The translations under genes and the position numbers were made by a program. Below are positions 7,976-16,892 of a stretch of 64,000 nt of DNA, piece by piece. How positions within the stretch are numbered: position 1 is the stretch's first letter; the number at the start of each line of letters is the position of its first letter. Under the pieces are notes generated by a model. It had not been told where the DNA came from. It saw only the letters and a list, made by a program, of their open reading frames with translations, and made no database searches. The stretch comes from Acidobacteriota bacterium (lineage in GTDB: Bacteria > Acidobacteriota > Blastocatellia > Pyrinomonadales > Pyrinomonadaceae): contig JAFAZX010000015.1 in assembly GCA_019239425.1 (NCBI GenBank), positions 47,831 through 111,830 on the forward strand, in the 5' to 3' direction.

Positions 7976-9091
7976 TCACTTCTCCTCCGGCTCTTCGTAC
8001 GCGCCGTAGGAGAGGAGGAGGGCGGCGGCTTCGTCGGACTCGGCCTCGCGTGCGTGCCAGAGGGCCGTGTGCCCTTCGTTGTCGCGGTATGAAAAATCTG
8101 CGCCGGCCTGTATGAGCAGGCGGACGGCGTCGGCCGAGCCCGCGTCGGCCGCGTTCATCAGCGCCGTCCGGCCCTCCTTGTTTCGCGCGTTCACCTTCGC
8201 GCCCGCCCGCAACAAGAGTTCGACCACGTCCGCGCGGCCCTGCTCGGCGGCGGCTAGAAGCGCCGTGTCTCCGTTCTCGTCCCGCAGGTTGACCTTCGCC
8301 CCCGCGTCGAGCAGGTCGCGCACGGCCTCGACCGGAGTCCCTTCGCGCAGGCGCATCAGCGCCGTCTGCCCGTACGAGAGCCGCGCGTTGACGCGCGCGC
8401 CGCGCCAGAGCAGCTCGCGCATCATCTCGCGGTTGCCGTTCATGTAGGCGTGCGCGAGCGCCGTCGTGCCGTAGTGTTTGTCGAGGACGTTCACGTCCGC
8501 CTCCTCGAAGAGCAGGAGACGCTTGACGGCTTCGAGGTCGTTATCCATCGCCGCCCTGATGAGCGGCTCGCTCGGCGGAAGGGCGACGAGCCCCGCCGTC
8601 ATGGTAATCAGCTCTCTCCCTTCAATGGGCAGGTTTTGGATGGACACGTTTTGAACCTGTGTGTCCTGCACGGGCGCGGACTCCTGCTTGATTTCCGCGG
8701 GCACGTTGCTCGTGTTGACGATCTGCTGTGCGGGCTCTTGTATCACCTCCTGCGCGCGCGCGGCGGCGGCCGAGCAGAGCGTGAGCGCCGCGCCGAAAGC
8801 GCCCGCGACGAGGCGCGAGGCGCGGCGGCCGAGCTGGTAGAGCGGCTCGGCGAGCGAGCGCGTGCGCGGCACGCCCCGCGAGTCGTGCTCGATGCGCATG
8901 CAGAGCTGCCCGCCCGAGCGCAGGACGAGGTCGAGCGCCTCACGCGGCGTGACCTCGGACATGTTGTGTACGTGCTTCCGGCAGCGCGCGCAGAAACGCG
9001 AGCGCGCGTCGCCGGACATGGAGCCCCAGTCGGCCTCGCAGGGCTCGGAGACTCGCAGGAGTTCGTGCGGCTTCGGAAGGTGTCGCGGCAT
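7976..9091 (-). CDS. Ankyrin-repeat membrane protein with N-terminal Cys-rich motif
   Basis: The ATG at 9091 is preceded by GAGGAG and gives 371 residues. The N-terminal about 75 residues contain a Cys/His cluster (EPCEADW, SRFCARCRKHVHNMSEV) that probably binds metal and stays cytoplasmic. A hydrophobic segment (LVAGAFGAALTLCSAAAA) near residue 100 serves as an anchor or internal signal. Five to six ankyrin repeats follow in the C-terminal half (e.g. DENGDTALLAAAEQGRADVV, NKEGRTALMNAADAGSADAV). Ankyrin repeats bind partner proteins, here probably in the periplasm. Partner and pathway are unknown. Confidence 0.82.
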   Translation of the reverse strand: MPRHLPKPHELLRVSEPCEADWGSMSGDARSRFCARCRKHVHNMSEVTPREALDLVLRSGGQLCMRIEHDSRGVPRTRSLAEPLYQLGRRASRLVAGAFGAALTLCSAAAARAQEVIQEPAQQIVNTSNVPAEIKQESAPVQDTQVQNVSIQNLPIEGRELITMTAGLVALPPSEPLIRAAMDNDLEAVKRLLLFEEADVNVLDKHYGTTALAHAYMNGNREMMRELLWRGARVNARLSYGQTALMRLREGTPVEAVRDLLDAGAKVNLRDENGDTALLAAAEQGRADVVELLLRAGAKVNARNKEGRTALMNAADAGSADAVRLLIQAGADFSYRDNEGHTALWHAREAESDEAAALLLSYGAYEEPEEK

Positions 9092-9274
9092 GTGTGGACT
9101 CCTCTCCTCGAACGGTTCGCCGAAAACGTCTGTGGTCGGAGAGCCTGGGGAGTCGCTCCGCATGGGGACTGCCTTGATTTTGACCCTCAGATGCGAACTC
9201 TCCCGCCGAGGGTTGTTGGGGGCTTCGGACTGTGTACGAAAAAATGGGAGGCGGGAGGGACGGCCGTGGCGCGT

Positions 9275-9853
9275 TCAGTCTGTGAAGAGACGTTCGACCT
9301 GGAGGCGGAGGCCGGGAAAGACTGCCGACTCGACGGACTCTCCACGGCCGAACGTTCGGCCTTCATCGAAGGTGCCGGCGCCCGTCTGCCTTCGCACCTC
9401 GACCGTCCGCTCGGTCTCATCTATCAGCCACAATTCGCCGACGCCGAGCGCGGCGTAAGTCTCGGCCTTCCTGTTCCGGTCGTAGACGGCCGACCCCGGC
9501 GAGATGACCTCGACGACGAGGTCGGCCGAGTCTCGGTGATTCGGTGTGAAGCCTGTCGAACGTTCGTCTGAGACGTAAAACAGGTCGGGTTCAAGGTAAG
9601 TCCGCCCGCTCGTCCAGATGGCCGCCCGAGGGAAATAGATTTTTCCACGGTAGCGTCTGGCTCGACGGTGTGCACCTAAGATGTCGGCGAGGCGCGCCAC
9701 GACATCATCGTGTGTTTCTTCGGGAGGAGGGGTCACGTAGAGAACTCCGTCGATGAGTTCAAGCTTCGACCTGTCTGGCGGGTCAGGCAGTTGCCAAAAC
9801 TCTTCAAGCGTGTAGGTCTTGACCGGCGGGGAAGTGTTTACGCTGGTACTCAT
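9275..9853 (-). CDS. Uma2-family (DUF820) predicted endonuclease-fold protein
   Basis: The 192-residue protein shows the family signature in order: TLEEFWQLPD, KLELIDGVLYV, LEPDLFYVSDE, ADLVVEVISPGS, RKAETYAALGVGELWLID. These carry the PD-(D/E)xK-like residues. The family is widespread in cyanobacteria, Chloroflexi and acidobacteria, often in many copies, and its cellular role is not established. AGAGG precedes the ATG and a TATACT -10 box lies 20 bases upstream. It is transcribed alone, divergent from the HExxH protein. The 183-bp gap to the ankyrin gene holds no gene; a run of six T on the minus strand (9241-9246) may help termination. Confidence 0.9.
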   Translation of the reverse strand: MSTSVNTSPPVKTYTLEEFWQLPDPPDRSKLELIDGVLYVTPPPEETHDDVVARLADILGAHRRARRYRGKIYFPRAAIWTSGRTYLEPDLFYVSDERSTGFTPNHRDSADLVVEVISPGSAVYDRNRKAETYAALGVGELWLIDETERTVEVRRQTGAGTFDEGRTFGRGESVESAVFPGLRLQVERLFTD

Positions 9854-9872
9854 CGCAAGCCTCTAATCGCGG

Positions 9873-9878
9873 AGTATA
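9873..9878 (-). promoter_or_regulatory. -10 box TATACT upstream of the Uma2 gene
   Basis: TATACT on the minus strand lies 20 bases before the ATG at 9853, with an AGAGG ribosome site between. A -35 candidate, TTTCTT, is 17 bases further upstream. The box is close to consensus in otherwise GC-rich DNA. Confidence 0.45.
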
Positions 9879-10022
9879 GCACCGCGTCAAATCGAAGAAA
9901 GTTTGAAAGTACTCGCCACGCTAGGTCGCGACTGAGCTTCTGTTAGACTTAGGTTCCGCTGCAACGTCTGAGGCTTTTTTGGGCGGCAGCGCGGGGGGCG
10001 GTTCCGGCGTCTAAGTCTTGGT

Positions 10023-11375
10023 ATGCGTACAAGGGGAAGCAATCTTTTAATCTTCGTCGTGGTGCTGGCCGTCGCGGCCGCGGGGCTGACGTTCTTTCTG
10101 GCGAAGCGTTCGCGCCCGCGCGTGGTGTCGCCCGTGGCGGCGGCCACGCCCGACGCGCCGCCCGCGCGTAGAACCCTGCCGCCGCTCCCACAGCGCCCGC
10201 TCTCGCCGCGCCTGAAGTCTCTGCGCGACCGCGCGGCGGAGACGGCCTCGCGCGTGCGCGGACTCGAATGGCGCGGCGAGGTCGGGATGACGGAGCTTTC
10301 GGGCTGGGAGTACGGCACGCGCACGAAGGAGATCGCGGACGTGCTCGGCACCGACGACCTGAAGGGCCTGAGCCGCCTGGCGGTCGCGGGCGGGATGCTG
10401 CCCGAGGGCACAGACCTCGCCTCGCTCGCCGTCAGCTTTACGGCGGCCACCGCGGGCGCGACCTACTCGCCGCTCGACAAGCAGGTGCTCCTCGTCACGG
10501 AGCGCGGCGGCGTGCGCGACTCCGGCCTGCTCACGCACGAGTTCGTACACGCCCTGCAGGATCAGCACTTCGACCTGCTCAAGATGGTGCTCGCCCGCCC
10601 GTTCAGCTTCGACAGCGAGGAGGCCGCCTTCGCGCTCGTCGAGGGCGACGCCGTCAGCGTCGAGCGACGCGCGACGCAGGGCGACGCCTGGGCGCGCAAG
10701 ACGGTCGAAGACCTGACGCGCGAAGAGGACGAGCGCTACGCGCCTTACCGAAAAGGCATCGGCGCCTTCTTCCCGCCGCTGCTCACGGAGACCTTCATCT
10801 TCCGCTACCGCGACGGCCTGCACTTCGTCGAGACGCTCAGGCGCGCGCGCCCGGCCGTCAGCACCGACGAAGTCTTCCGCCGCCCGCCGCAGTCCTCCGA
10901 GCAGGTCTTACACCCGGAGAAGTATCTCTCGGGCGAGCCGCCGCGCGAGGTCGAACTCGACTTGGAGGCCTTCGCGGACGAGGGCTGGCGCCCCGTGGCG
11001 ACGACGCCGCTCGGCGAGGTAGGCGTGCGCGGGCTTCTGCTGGCCGGCGTCCCGGCGGAAGAGGCCAAGCGCGCCGCCGCGGGCTGGGGCGGCGACCGCT
11101 CGTTTGTTTTTGAAAGGGAAGGGCGCGGGCCGCTCTTCGTCTGGCGGACGCTCTGGGACACGCCGCGCGACGCGCAGGAGTTCTTCCGCGCCTACAACCA
11201 GATGCTGCAGCAGCGCGCCGCGCCCGGCGCCAACACGCAGGGCGAGTCCGAGCGCGATTGGCGCGAGGGGGAATCGCTCACGCGCGTGCGGCTCGAAGGC
11301 GAGGCGGTGGTCGTCGTGCGCGGGGCGGAGGATGACGTGGCCGGGGCTTTGAAGTTGGCCGTACGTGGTCGTTAA
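10023..11375 (+). CDS. Membrane-anchored HExxH metallopeptidase-like protein
   Basis: The protein has 450 residues. An N-terminal anchor (LLIFVVVLAVAAAGLTFFLA, residues 8-27) is followed by a Pro/Ala-rich linker and a large extracytoplasmic domain. The motif LLTHEFVHALQDQHFDL near residue 170 is a zinc-binding HExxH, and FALVEGDA about 35 residues later offers the third ligand, as in gluzincins. This supports a zinc peptidase facing the periplasm. I do not recognise a named family. There is no clear ribosome site at the start. Confidence 0.75.
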   Translation: MRTRGSNLLIFVVVLAVAAAGLTFFLAKRSRPRVVSPVAAATPDAPPARRTLPPLPQRPLSPRLKSLRDRAAETASRVRGLEWRGEVGMTELSGWEYGTRTKEIADVLGTDDLKGLSRLAVAGGMLPEGTDLASLAVSFTAATAGATYSPLDKQVLLVTERGGVRDSGLLTHEFVHALQDQHFDLLKMVLARPFSFDSEEAAFALVEGDAVSVERRATQGDAWARKTVEDLTREEDERYAPYRKGIGAFFPPLLTETFIFRYRDGLHFVETLRRARPAVSTDEVFRRPPQSSEQVLHPEKYLSGEPPREVELDLEAFADEGWRPVATTPLGEVGVRGLLLAGVPAEEAKRAAAGWGGDRSFVFEREGRGPLFVWRTLWDTPRDAQEFFRAYNQMLQQRAAPGANTQGESERDWREGESLTRVRLEGEAVVVVRGAEDDVAGALKLAVRGR

Positions 11376-11393
11376 GAACGCGCGGAAAATCCC

Positions 11394-11422
11394 TTGTCAT
11401 GTGGCGCGCGCGGGAGTATTCT
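11394..11422 (+). promoter_or_regulatory. Putative sigma-70 promoter TTGTCA-17-TATTCT
   Basis: TTGTCA (11394-11399) and TATTCT (11417-11422) are 17 bp apart, 58 bases before the start of the FecR-domain gene, which has its own AAGGTGG ribosome site. The spacing is ideal and both boxes match consensus at five of six positions (TTGTCA) and at four (TATTCT). Confidence 0.55.
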
Positions 11423-11480
11423 TGCGGCGGAAAACACAGCTCTCCCTTGTCGTCCCAAGAGTTTCCAAGGTGGTGCCCAC

Positions 11481-12587
11481 ATGAGACAGTTCAAGAAAAC
11501 TTCACTGCTGAGCCTTTTGGCGCTGGCCTTCGTCTGCACCTGCGGCTTGAGCCTGGCGCGCGCGGACGCGGGCGATCTGCGCGTCATCTCGGCGCGGGCC
11601 GGCGGCGTCAACCTCGTCGCGGGCGACGTGCGTGTGCGGCGCGCGGCGTCGGCCGACTGGGCCACCCTCTCGACCGCAGACGAGTTGAAGAGCGGCGACA
11701 CCGTCCGCACGGGTTCCGCCGGGCGGGTGGAGATTCTGCTCAACCCCGGCTCCTACTTCCGCGCGGGCGTAAACACCGAGTTCACGCTCGCCAGCGCCGA
11801 CCTCAACGACCTGCGCGTGGAGATCGCGCGCGGCAGCGCCGTCGTCGAGGCGATGGGTTACGGCGACGGCGGCACGAGCGTCTTGATCGACGTAGCCATG
11901 CCCGACGCGCTCGTCAAGATCGTACGCAGCGGCGTCTACCGCTTCAACGCGCAGTCGGGCGCCCCGGCCGAGGTGTCCGTGGCGAAGGGGCGCGCGCTCG
12001 TCGGCAGCATGGTCATTAAGGGCGGCAAACTCGCGCGCGTGTCGGGCGACACCGCCGAGGTGGTCAAGCTCGACAAGAAGTGGCGCGACGACCTCGACCA
12101 GTGGAGCCGCGACCGCGGCAAGGAGTTGGCGAAGGCCAACGAGCGGGTCAACCGCCGCGCCCTGCGCGACGCCCTCAGCGCGGGCAGCTTCAACAACATC
12201 TTCGGCCGGCGCAACGACCCGTTCGGCCTCTGGTACTACAGCGCCGCCACGAACTGCTACACCTTCCTGCCCTTCGGCTGGGGCTGGCGCTCGCCCTACG
12301 GCTACGGCTACGGCCTCGGGCTGTGGCGGCCGTACCCCGACCCGAGCGCGGGCTGGATTCCGGCGTACGTCCCGCCCGCCAGCGGCGGCAGCACGGCCTA
12401 CAACCCGGGTGGCGGCAGTACGGGTGGCGGCAACACGGGCGGCGGCGGTTATAACCCCGGCGGCGGCGGGCGCGACTACACGCCCATGACGCCCACGCCC
12501 GTCACCTCGCCCTCGAGCGTCTCGCCGATGGAGCGGCCGACGCGCGAGCGCAGCATCGAACCCGGCTCGCGCCCGAACCAGAATTAA
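11481..12587 (+). CDS. Secreted FecR-domain protein with Gly-rich tail
   Basis: The ATG at 11481 follows AAGGTGG and gives 368 residues. A signal peptide (LLSLLALAFVCTCGLSLARA) precedes a FecR-type beta domain (about 35-200: VRVRRAASADWATL, LKSGDTVRTGSAGRVEILL). A basic helix follows (LAKANERVNRRALRDAL), then a Trp/Tyr-rich stretch (FGWGWRSPYGYGYGLGLW) and a low-complexity Gly/Asn/Pro tail. The family includes periplasmic LysM/FecR-like proteins; here it is probably a cell-envelope protein. It is not linked to a sigma factor or TonB receptor, so a role in iron signalling is not supported. Confidence 0.8.
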   Translation: MRQFKKTSLLSLLALAFVCTCGLSLARADAGDLRVISARAGGVNLVAGDVRVRRAASADWATLSTADELKSGDTVRTGSAGRVEILLNPGSYFRAGVNTEFTLASADLNDLRVEIARGSAVVEAMGYGDGGTSVLIDVAMPDALVKIVRSGVYRFNAQSGAPAEVSVAKGRALVGSMVIKGGKLARVSGDTAEVVKLDKKWRDDLDQWSRDRGKELAKANERVNRRALRDALSAGSFNNIFGRRNDPFGLWYYSAATNCYTFLPFGWGWRSPYGYGYGLGLWRPYPDPSAGWIPAYVPPASGGSTAYNPGGGSTGGGNTGGGGYNPGGGGRDYTPMTPTPVTSPSSVSPMERPTRERSIEPGSRPNQN

Positions 12588-12624
12588 GTAGATTCTCTCG
12601 CAGACGCGAACCGCGCTGCCGAGA

Positions 12625-12701
12625 GTTAACCACAGAGACACAGAGGCACAGCTTGGAGTGAATCACTCAACAAGCTGTGCCTCTGTGTCTCTGTGGTTAA
12701 C
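12625..12701. repeat. Perfect 31-bp inverted repeat, CACAGAG family, between convergent genes
   Basis: The arms 12625-12655 and 12671-12701 are perfectly complementary. The unit is close to an 8-bp repeat (AGAGACAC, AGAGGCAC). The loop carries a small palindrome (GAGTG AAT CACTC). The right arm abuts the TAA of the GDPD gene at 12702. The family recurs at 29985, 52667 and 56194. Confidence 0.92.
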
Positions 12702-13610
12702 TTATTGTCCGGGGCGGCCGAGGACTTTGAGAAGGCGGTCGGGGTAGTCGGTCATGATGCCGTCCACGCCCATCTCTAAGAGGCGGCGCATGTCGCCCTC
12801 GCCGTTGATTGTCCAGGCGTGGACGCGTAGGCCGCGGCCGTGCGCGGCCCTGACGAAGTCCTGTGTCAGGACGTGTACCCCGCCCGCGCGCTCCGGCACC
12901 TGTAGCGCCTGCATCGGCGGGCTGTAGGAAGCGGCCAGCCCCGCGCTTTCGAGCGTGAGGAAACTCGCGACCTCGCCCGTCGCGGCCGAGGTCGCGACCT
13001 CCGGACACTCGCGCCGGAACTCGGCCAGGATGCTCCCGCTGAAGGACGCGACCAGAACCCTCTCCGCCATGCCGCGCTCGCGAATCATCCGGCAGAGCGG
13101 CGCGACAATCGAGGGCGCCCCCTGCTTCGGCTCGATGTTGAAGCGCATGCGCGGCAGAGCCTCGAAGACCTCGCGCAAGGTGGGCACGGTGACGCCCTGG
13201 CCTCTCAGAGGGAACGTACGCCCGCCGTCGGTCGAGAAGCGGTAGGCTGCGTCCAGCCTCTTCAACTCGGCGAGCGTCAGAGAGCCGACGCGGCCCGCGC
13301 CGTCCGTCGTGCGCTCGACGCCCTCGTCGTGAAAGATGACCAGTTCGCCGTCGGCCGTCGCGTGCACGTCCGTCTCGATCACGTCGACGCCCGCCGCCGC
13401 CGCGCGCTCGAAGGCGTAGAGCGTGTTCTCGGGCCAGAGTCCCGCGCCGCCGCGGTGCGCGATGGCGAGCGCGCGGCCCGCGTCCCCCTTGAAGTATTGA
13501 TGCTCAGGCACGACCGAACCCTTCGTTCGCCACAGCACCGCGTAGACCGCGCAGCCCGCCAGCAGGACTGCGAGCAACGGGGCCGCCAGCCATTTCCAAC
13601 GCCTTCTCAT
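12702..13610 (-). CDS. Glycerophosphodiester phosphodiesterase lipoprotein
   Basis: The 302-residue protein starts with a lipoprotein signal (LLAVLLAGC, lipobox LAGC). GDPD motifs follow: AHRGGAGLWPENTLYAFERA and IETDVHATADGELVIFHDE, carrying the catalytic His and acidic metal ligands, and a C-terminal HAWTINGEGDM. It hydrolyses glycerophosphodiesters to glycerol-3-phosphate and an alcohol, here on the outer side of a membrane. The ATG overlaps the stop of the upstream oxidoreductase by ATGA (13607-13610), so the two are translationally coupled. Confidence 0.92.
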   Translation of the reverse strand: MRRRWKWLAAPLLAVLLAGCAVYAVLWRTKGSVVPEHQYFKGDAGRALAIAHRGGAGLWPENTLYAFERAAAAGVDVIETDVHATADGELVIFHDEGVERTTDGAGRVGSLTLAELKRLDAAYRFSTDGGRTFPLRGQGVTVPTLREVFEALPRMRFNIEPKQGAPSIVAPLCRMIRERGMAERVLVASFSGSILAEFRRECPEVATSAATGEVASFLTLESAGLAASYSPPMQALQVPERAGGVHVLTQDFVRAAHGRGLRVHAWTINGEGDMRRLLEMGVDGIMTDYPDRLLKVLGRPGQ

Positions 13611-15085
13611 GCTCGAACAGTCCGCGGCGCGAGCTCGCCCGCGACGATAAGGGCCGAGTGCGTGACGGCCGCGAGGCCGGCGCCGGGGAAGACCGTGTCG
13701 CCGACCATGAGGAGGTTGGGCACGCTCGTCCTGTGCGTGAGCGCGCCCGCGCCTCCCGTGAGTTCGGGCGTGCGCGGCAGGCCGCAGACCATGCCGAAGC
13801 GTCGCCGCGTGCGCTCGTAGAAGGTGCGCGGCGTGGCCGTCTCGAAGACCTCCGCGCCGGAGCCAAGCTCGGGCAGTGCGGCGTGCAGGCGCGACCAGAG
13901 TGCTTCGAGCGAGCGCGCGTCCTGCCCCTCGTGCCCCGCCTCGTCCGCGTGGAACGTGAACCACTGCTCCGCGTCGGTGAAGGCCGTGACGGTCGCGGCG
14001 CGCTTGCCCTCAGGAGCGCGCGCGTCCCAGGCGGGCGCCGCGCCGAGCATGAAGGCCGAGTCGTCCTGGCTCGCGAGAACTCTGTCCGAGGGAAGGCGGC
14101 GCGCGGCCTCTTCGTCGAGGCTCATGAAAATCTGGTAGACGCCCTGACCGCGCAGATTTTTGAGTCGAGCGCGGACGTGCGCGGGCGTGCGCTCGGCGCC
14201 GACGAGCTTGCCGAAGGTGTCCCAGGCGGTGAGGTTGCTGACGACGGCGCGCGTGGCGCCGACGGTCTCGCCCGTGAGCAGCGTGACGCCGTTCGCGCGG
14301 CCCTGCGCGTCGAAGCTGAGCCTGAGCGCGGTCGTGTCGAGACGGACAGTCCCGCCGCTCTTCGTGACCGCTTCGACGAGCGCGTCGGCGAACGCCTGTG
14401 CCCCGCCGCGCAGTTCGTGCGCGGCGCGCAGAGGCTCGGCGAGCGCGACCGCGGCGTAGAGGTAAGAGCACGTGTCGGAGGGGCAGAGCGCGAACGTCTG
14501 TAGCTGCGCGTCGACGAAGCGTCGGAAGCGCGCGGAGGTGCCTTTGAGGTGTCGGGCCGCGGTGTCGCCGCGCGCCTTGAGGATGCGCGGGGCGAGGCGC
14601 GGCTCGGAGGCCGCGAGCCGCATGAGTTGTAGCTTCGAGGCGCAGGCCAGCGCGGGCGTCTGTCGCGCGGCGCGCCGGAGCGCGTCGGCGATTTGTGACG
14701 CGTCGCGGTAGAAGTTGACGGCCGCCCCTGCGCATTCGGGAAAGGCCGCGCCGAGCGTCTCGCAGAACTCCTCCAACCCGACGCCGACGCGCACGTCCTC
14801 GCCGCCGGGCAGGCGCACGGTGTATGCGGGCGAGACCTCGCGCGCCTCGGGCTTGGCGACGGGCAGCTCCGCGAAGACGCGCTCGTGCAGGCCCGAAGGC
14901 TCCCAGCCGGCGTAGAGTCCCGCGCCGGTCTCGAACTCGTGGCCGAGGTGTTCGAAGCTCGCGGCGCAGCCGCCCGCGCGCGAAGCCCTCTCAAGCAGAC
15001 AGACGCGCGCGCCGCGCGCCGCGAGCAGCGCCGCGCAGGTCAGCCCGCCGATGCCGCCGCCGACGACTACGACCTCGAAGCTCAT
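13607..15085 (-). CDS. FAD-dependent oxidoreductase, phytoene desaturase / CrtISO-like
   Basis: The 492-residue protein begins with a Rossmann dinucleotide motif (VVVVGGGIGGLTCAALLAARG) and ends with the FAD-binding signature NLLMVGDTVFPGAGLAAVTHSALI. This layout is that of the phytoene desaturase/carotenoid isomerase/retinol saturase superfamily. Substrate cannot be told from sequence, and no other carotenoid gene is nearby. It begins one base after the CPBP gene and overlaps the GDPD gene, forming a tight three-gene operon. Confidence 0.85.
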   Translation of the reverse strand: MSFEVVVVGGGIGGLTCAALLAARGARVCLLERASRAGGCAASFEHLGHEFETGAGLYAGWEPSGLHERVFAELPVAKPEAREVSPAYTVRLPGGEDVRVGVGLEEFCETLGAAFPECAGAAVNFYRDASQIADALRRAARQTPALACASKLQLMRLAASEPRLAPRILKARGDTAARHLKGTSARFRRFVDAQLQTFALCPSDTCSYLYAAVALAEPLRAAHELRGGAQAFADALVEAVTKSGGTVRLDTTALRLSFDAQGRANGVTLLTGETVGATRAVVSNLTAWDTFGKLVGAERTPAHVRARLKNLRGQGVYQIFMSLDEEAARRLPSDRVLASQDDSAFMLGAAPAWDARAPEGKRAATVTAFTDAEQWFTFHADEAGHEGQDARSLEALWSRLHAALPELGSGAEVFETATPRTFYERTRRRFGMVCGLPRTPELTGGAGALTHRTSVPNLLMVGDTVFPGAGLAAVTHSALIVAGELAPRTVRA

Positions 15086-15086
15086 C

Positions 15087-15989
15087 TCACCACGCGCTGT
15101 GGAAGAGCTTTATGATCAGCTCGACGAGAAGCCCCGGGTCGGGCGCGGGCGGCGCCTGCTCGGGGAAGAGCTTCTCCAGGTAGGGGGCGAAGACGATGCC
15201 GAGCGACTGGATGCCGTTGAAGACCGTGTGGATGGCGACGCAGGGCAGAAGTCTCCCCGTGCGCGCGCGCACCAGCGTGAGGACGAAGCTGAGCAGGAGG
15301 ATGGTGGCGATGACGCCGTAGCTCGGGAGGTACTGCGGGACGTGTATCAGCGCGAAGAGGAGGAAGACGACGGTGACCGCCCCGACCGCCCCGAGCAGCC
15401 GCTGCAGGGCCGAGTAGAGCATGCCGCGGAAGACGATCTCTTCGACGATGGGCGCGGTGAAGGTCGCGGCGAAGGCCGTGATGAGCGCGGCCGTGCGCGA
15501 GCTGCGCAGGATGCGCTCCAGCTCGTTCTCGGGGCTGCCCGTGGCCCAGATGATCAGAACCCCGCAGCCGTAGAGCAGCAGCGCCAGGCCGACGCTACGC
15601 CAGAAGGTGAGGCCCGCGCCCCAGTCCCAACCGAGCGTCCGCAGGAAGGGGAACTTGCCGACCCTCGTCACGAGCACCCACGCCAGCGCGAGCGTCAAAG
15701 CGTGCGCGACGACGAGCGCGACGAGGGCCATGGCGATGGCGCCGGCGTCCTTGATGGCGAACTGGGCCACGGCCTGTGTCGCGAGCGGGACGTGGTGATA
15801 GACGGCGTAGGCGACGACGAACACCCCCTGAAGGACGCCCATCAGCGCGAAGCTCATCAACAGCAGCCCGAGCGCGCTCCAGATGCCGTAAGGCGGGTTG
15901 TCGGGGTCGGGGTGTTCGGGCGACGGCAGCCCCTCGCGCGGCAGCTCCTCCGGCCTGCCCATCGGGATTTGAATCGGCGGATTGTCCAC
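15087..15989 (-). CDS. CPBP-family intramembrane glutamic protease
   Basis: From a GTG at 15989 the protein has 300 residues and about eight hydrophobic segments. The CPBP motifs are in order: APIVEEIVFRGML (EExxxR), LLFALIHVPQY (FxxxH) and AIHTVFNGIQSL (HxxxN). The family covers CAAX prenyl proteases (Rce1-like) and bacterial immunity or maturation proteases of the inner membrane. The frame is open further upstream, but those codons fall in the GTAGGCA repeat. A TACACT -10 box ends seven bases before the GTG, favouring this start and a leaderless message. Confidence 0.85.
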   Translation of the reverse strand: MDNPPIQIPMGRPEELPREGLPSPEHPDPDNPPYGIWSALGLLLMSFALMGVLQGVFVVAYAVYHHVPLATQAVAQFAIKDAGAIAMALVALVVAHALTLALAWVLVTRVGKFPFLRTLGWDWGAGLTFWRSVGLALLLYGCGVLIIWATGSPENELERILRSSRTAALITAFAATFTAPIVEEIVFRGMLYSALQRLLGAVGAVTVVFLLFALIHVPQYLPSYGVIATILLLSFVLTLVRARTGRLLPCVAIHTVFNGIQSLGIVFAPYLEKLFPEQAPPAPDPGLLVELIIKLFHSAW

Positions 15990-15996
15990 ACACCCG

Positions 15997-16002
15997 AGTG
16001 TA
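15997..16002 (-). promoter_or_regulatory. -10 box TACACT directly before the CPBP start
   Basis: TACACT on the minus strand is seven bases upstream of the GTG at 15989, the normal distance from a -10 box to the transcription start. It sits at the edge of the GTAGGCA repeat. It suggests that the CPBP-oxidoreductase-GDPD operon is read from a leaderless mRNA. Confidence 0.4.
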
Positions 16003-16008
16003 GCAGAA

Positions 16009-16097
<89 letters not shown>

Positions 16098-16119
<22 letters not shown>

Positions 16120-16862
16120 ACGAGGTGGCTCTCCAACGCCTCGCTCACCTGCCGCATGAGGGCGGGGAGGTCTTCGTCTTTGAGGTGCGCGGTCGGGACG
16201 GGCGGGTCGAGGTACATCTCGACGGGGCCGGCGCGCAGCACCATCGAGCCGCGCGGCATCGCGGCGCGCGTGCCCCTGATGGTGACGGGCACGACGGGGA
16301 GGCGGGACTTCAGCGCGAGCCGGAAGCCGCCCTTCTTCAAAGGCTGGAGCCACCCGTCGCGCGAGCGCGTGCCCTCCGGAAAGAGGAAGGCCGAGACGCC
16401 GCCGCCGAGGAGTCCGGCCGCACGTTCGAGACTCTCGACCGACTCGGCCGTCGAGCCGCGGTAGATGGGTATCTGCCCCGAGCGCGTCATGTGCCAGCCG
16501 AGGAAGGGGATTTTGAAGACCGCGTGCTTGGCCGCGATGCGGAGCTGGCAGGGCAGGTAGCCGAGCATGACGGGGATGTCCATCCAGCTCTGGTGCGTCG
16601 AGAGGAAGACGTAAGATTCGCCCGCGCGCAGGTGCTCGGCCCCGCACACGCGCACGTCGAGCAGCGCCGTCTGCGCGATCATCCGGCTCCAGGTGCTCGC
16701 GCACCAGTGCTGCCAGCGGCCGCGCCGGTCGAAGAGCGAGCCGGTCAGAGAGAGCGACCCCATCAAGATCGTGTAGAGCGCGACCAAAGGCCACGCGAAC
16801 AGCGTGTGAACGTAGTTGATGAAAGTCGGCGGGCGGGGGACGTTTGTGATTTGAGATTTCAA
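16098..16862 (-). CDS. plsC: 1-acylglycerol-3-phosphate acyltransferase family (PlsC)
   Basis: The 254-residue protein has an N-terminal hydrophobic segment and the acyltransferase motifs HQSWMD (HX4D, about residue 90), RGSTAES (acceptor side) and FPEGTRSR. It transfers an acyl group to lysophosphatidate at the inner membrane. The start assigned is TTG at 16862 inside a heptamer repeat, so the first residues MKSQI are repeat-encoded; the true start could lie a little downstream, but no good ATG is available before residue 34. The last residues and stop are also repeat-encoded. It follows the NUDIX gene by 30 bases. Confidence 0.87.
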
Positions 16863-16890
16863 ATTCGAGATTTGAAATTTGAGATTCGAA
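16845..16890. repeat. AT-rich heptamer array, consensus TGAGATT
   Basis: Six in-phase heptamers (TGTGATT, TGAGATT, TCAAATT, CGAGATT, TGAAATT, TGAGATT) fill 16845-16886, followed by CGAA. The array occupies the gap between the NUDIX stop and the acyltransferase and overlaps the acyltransferase TTG start. A related array lies at 37318-37345. Confidence 0.85.
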
Positions 16891-16892
16891 GG

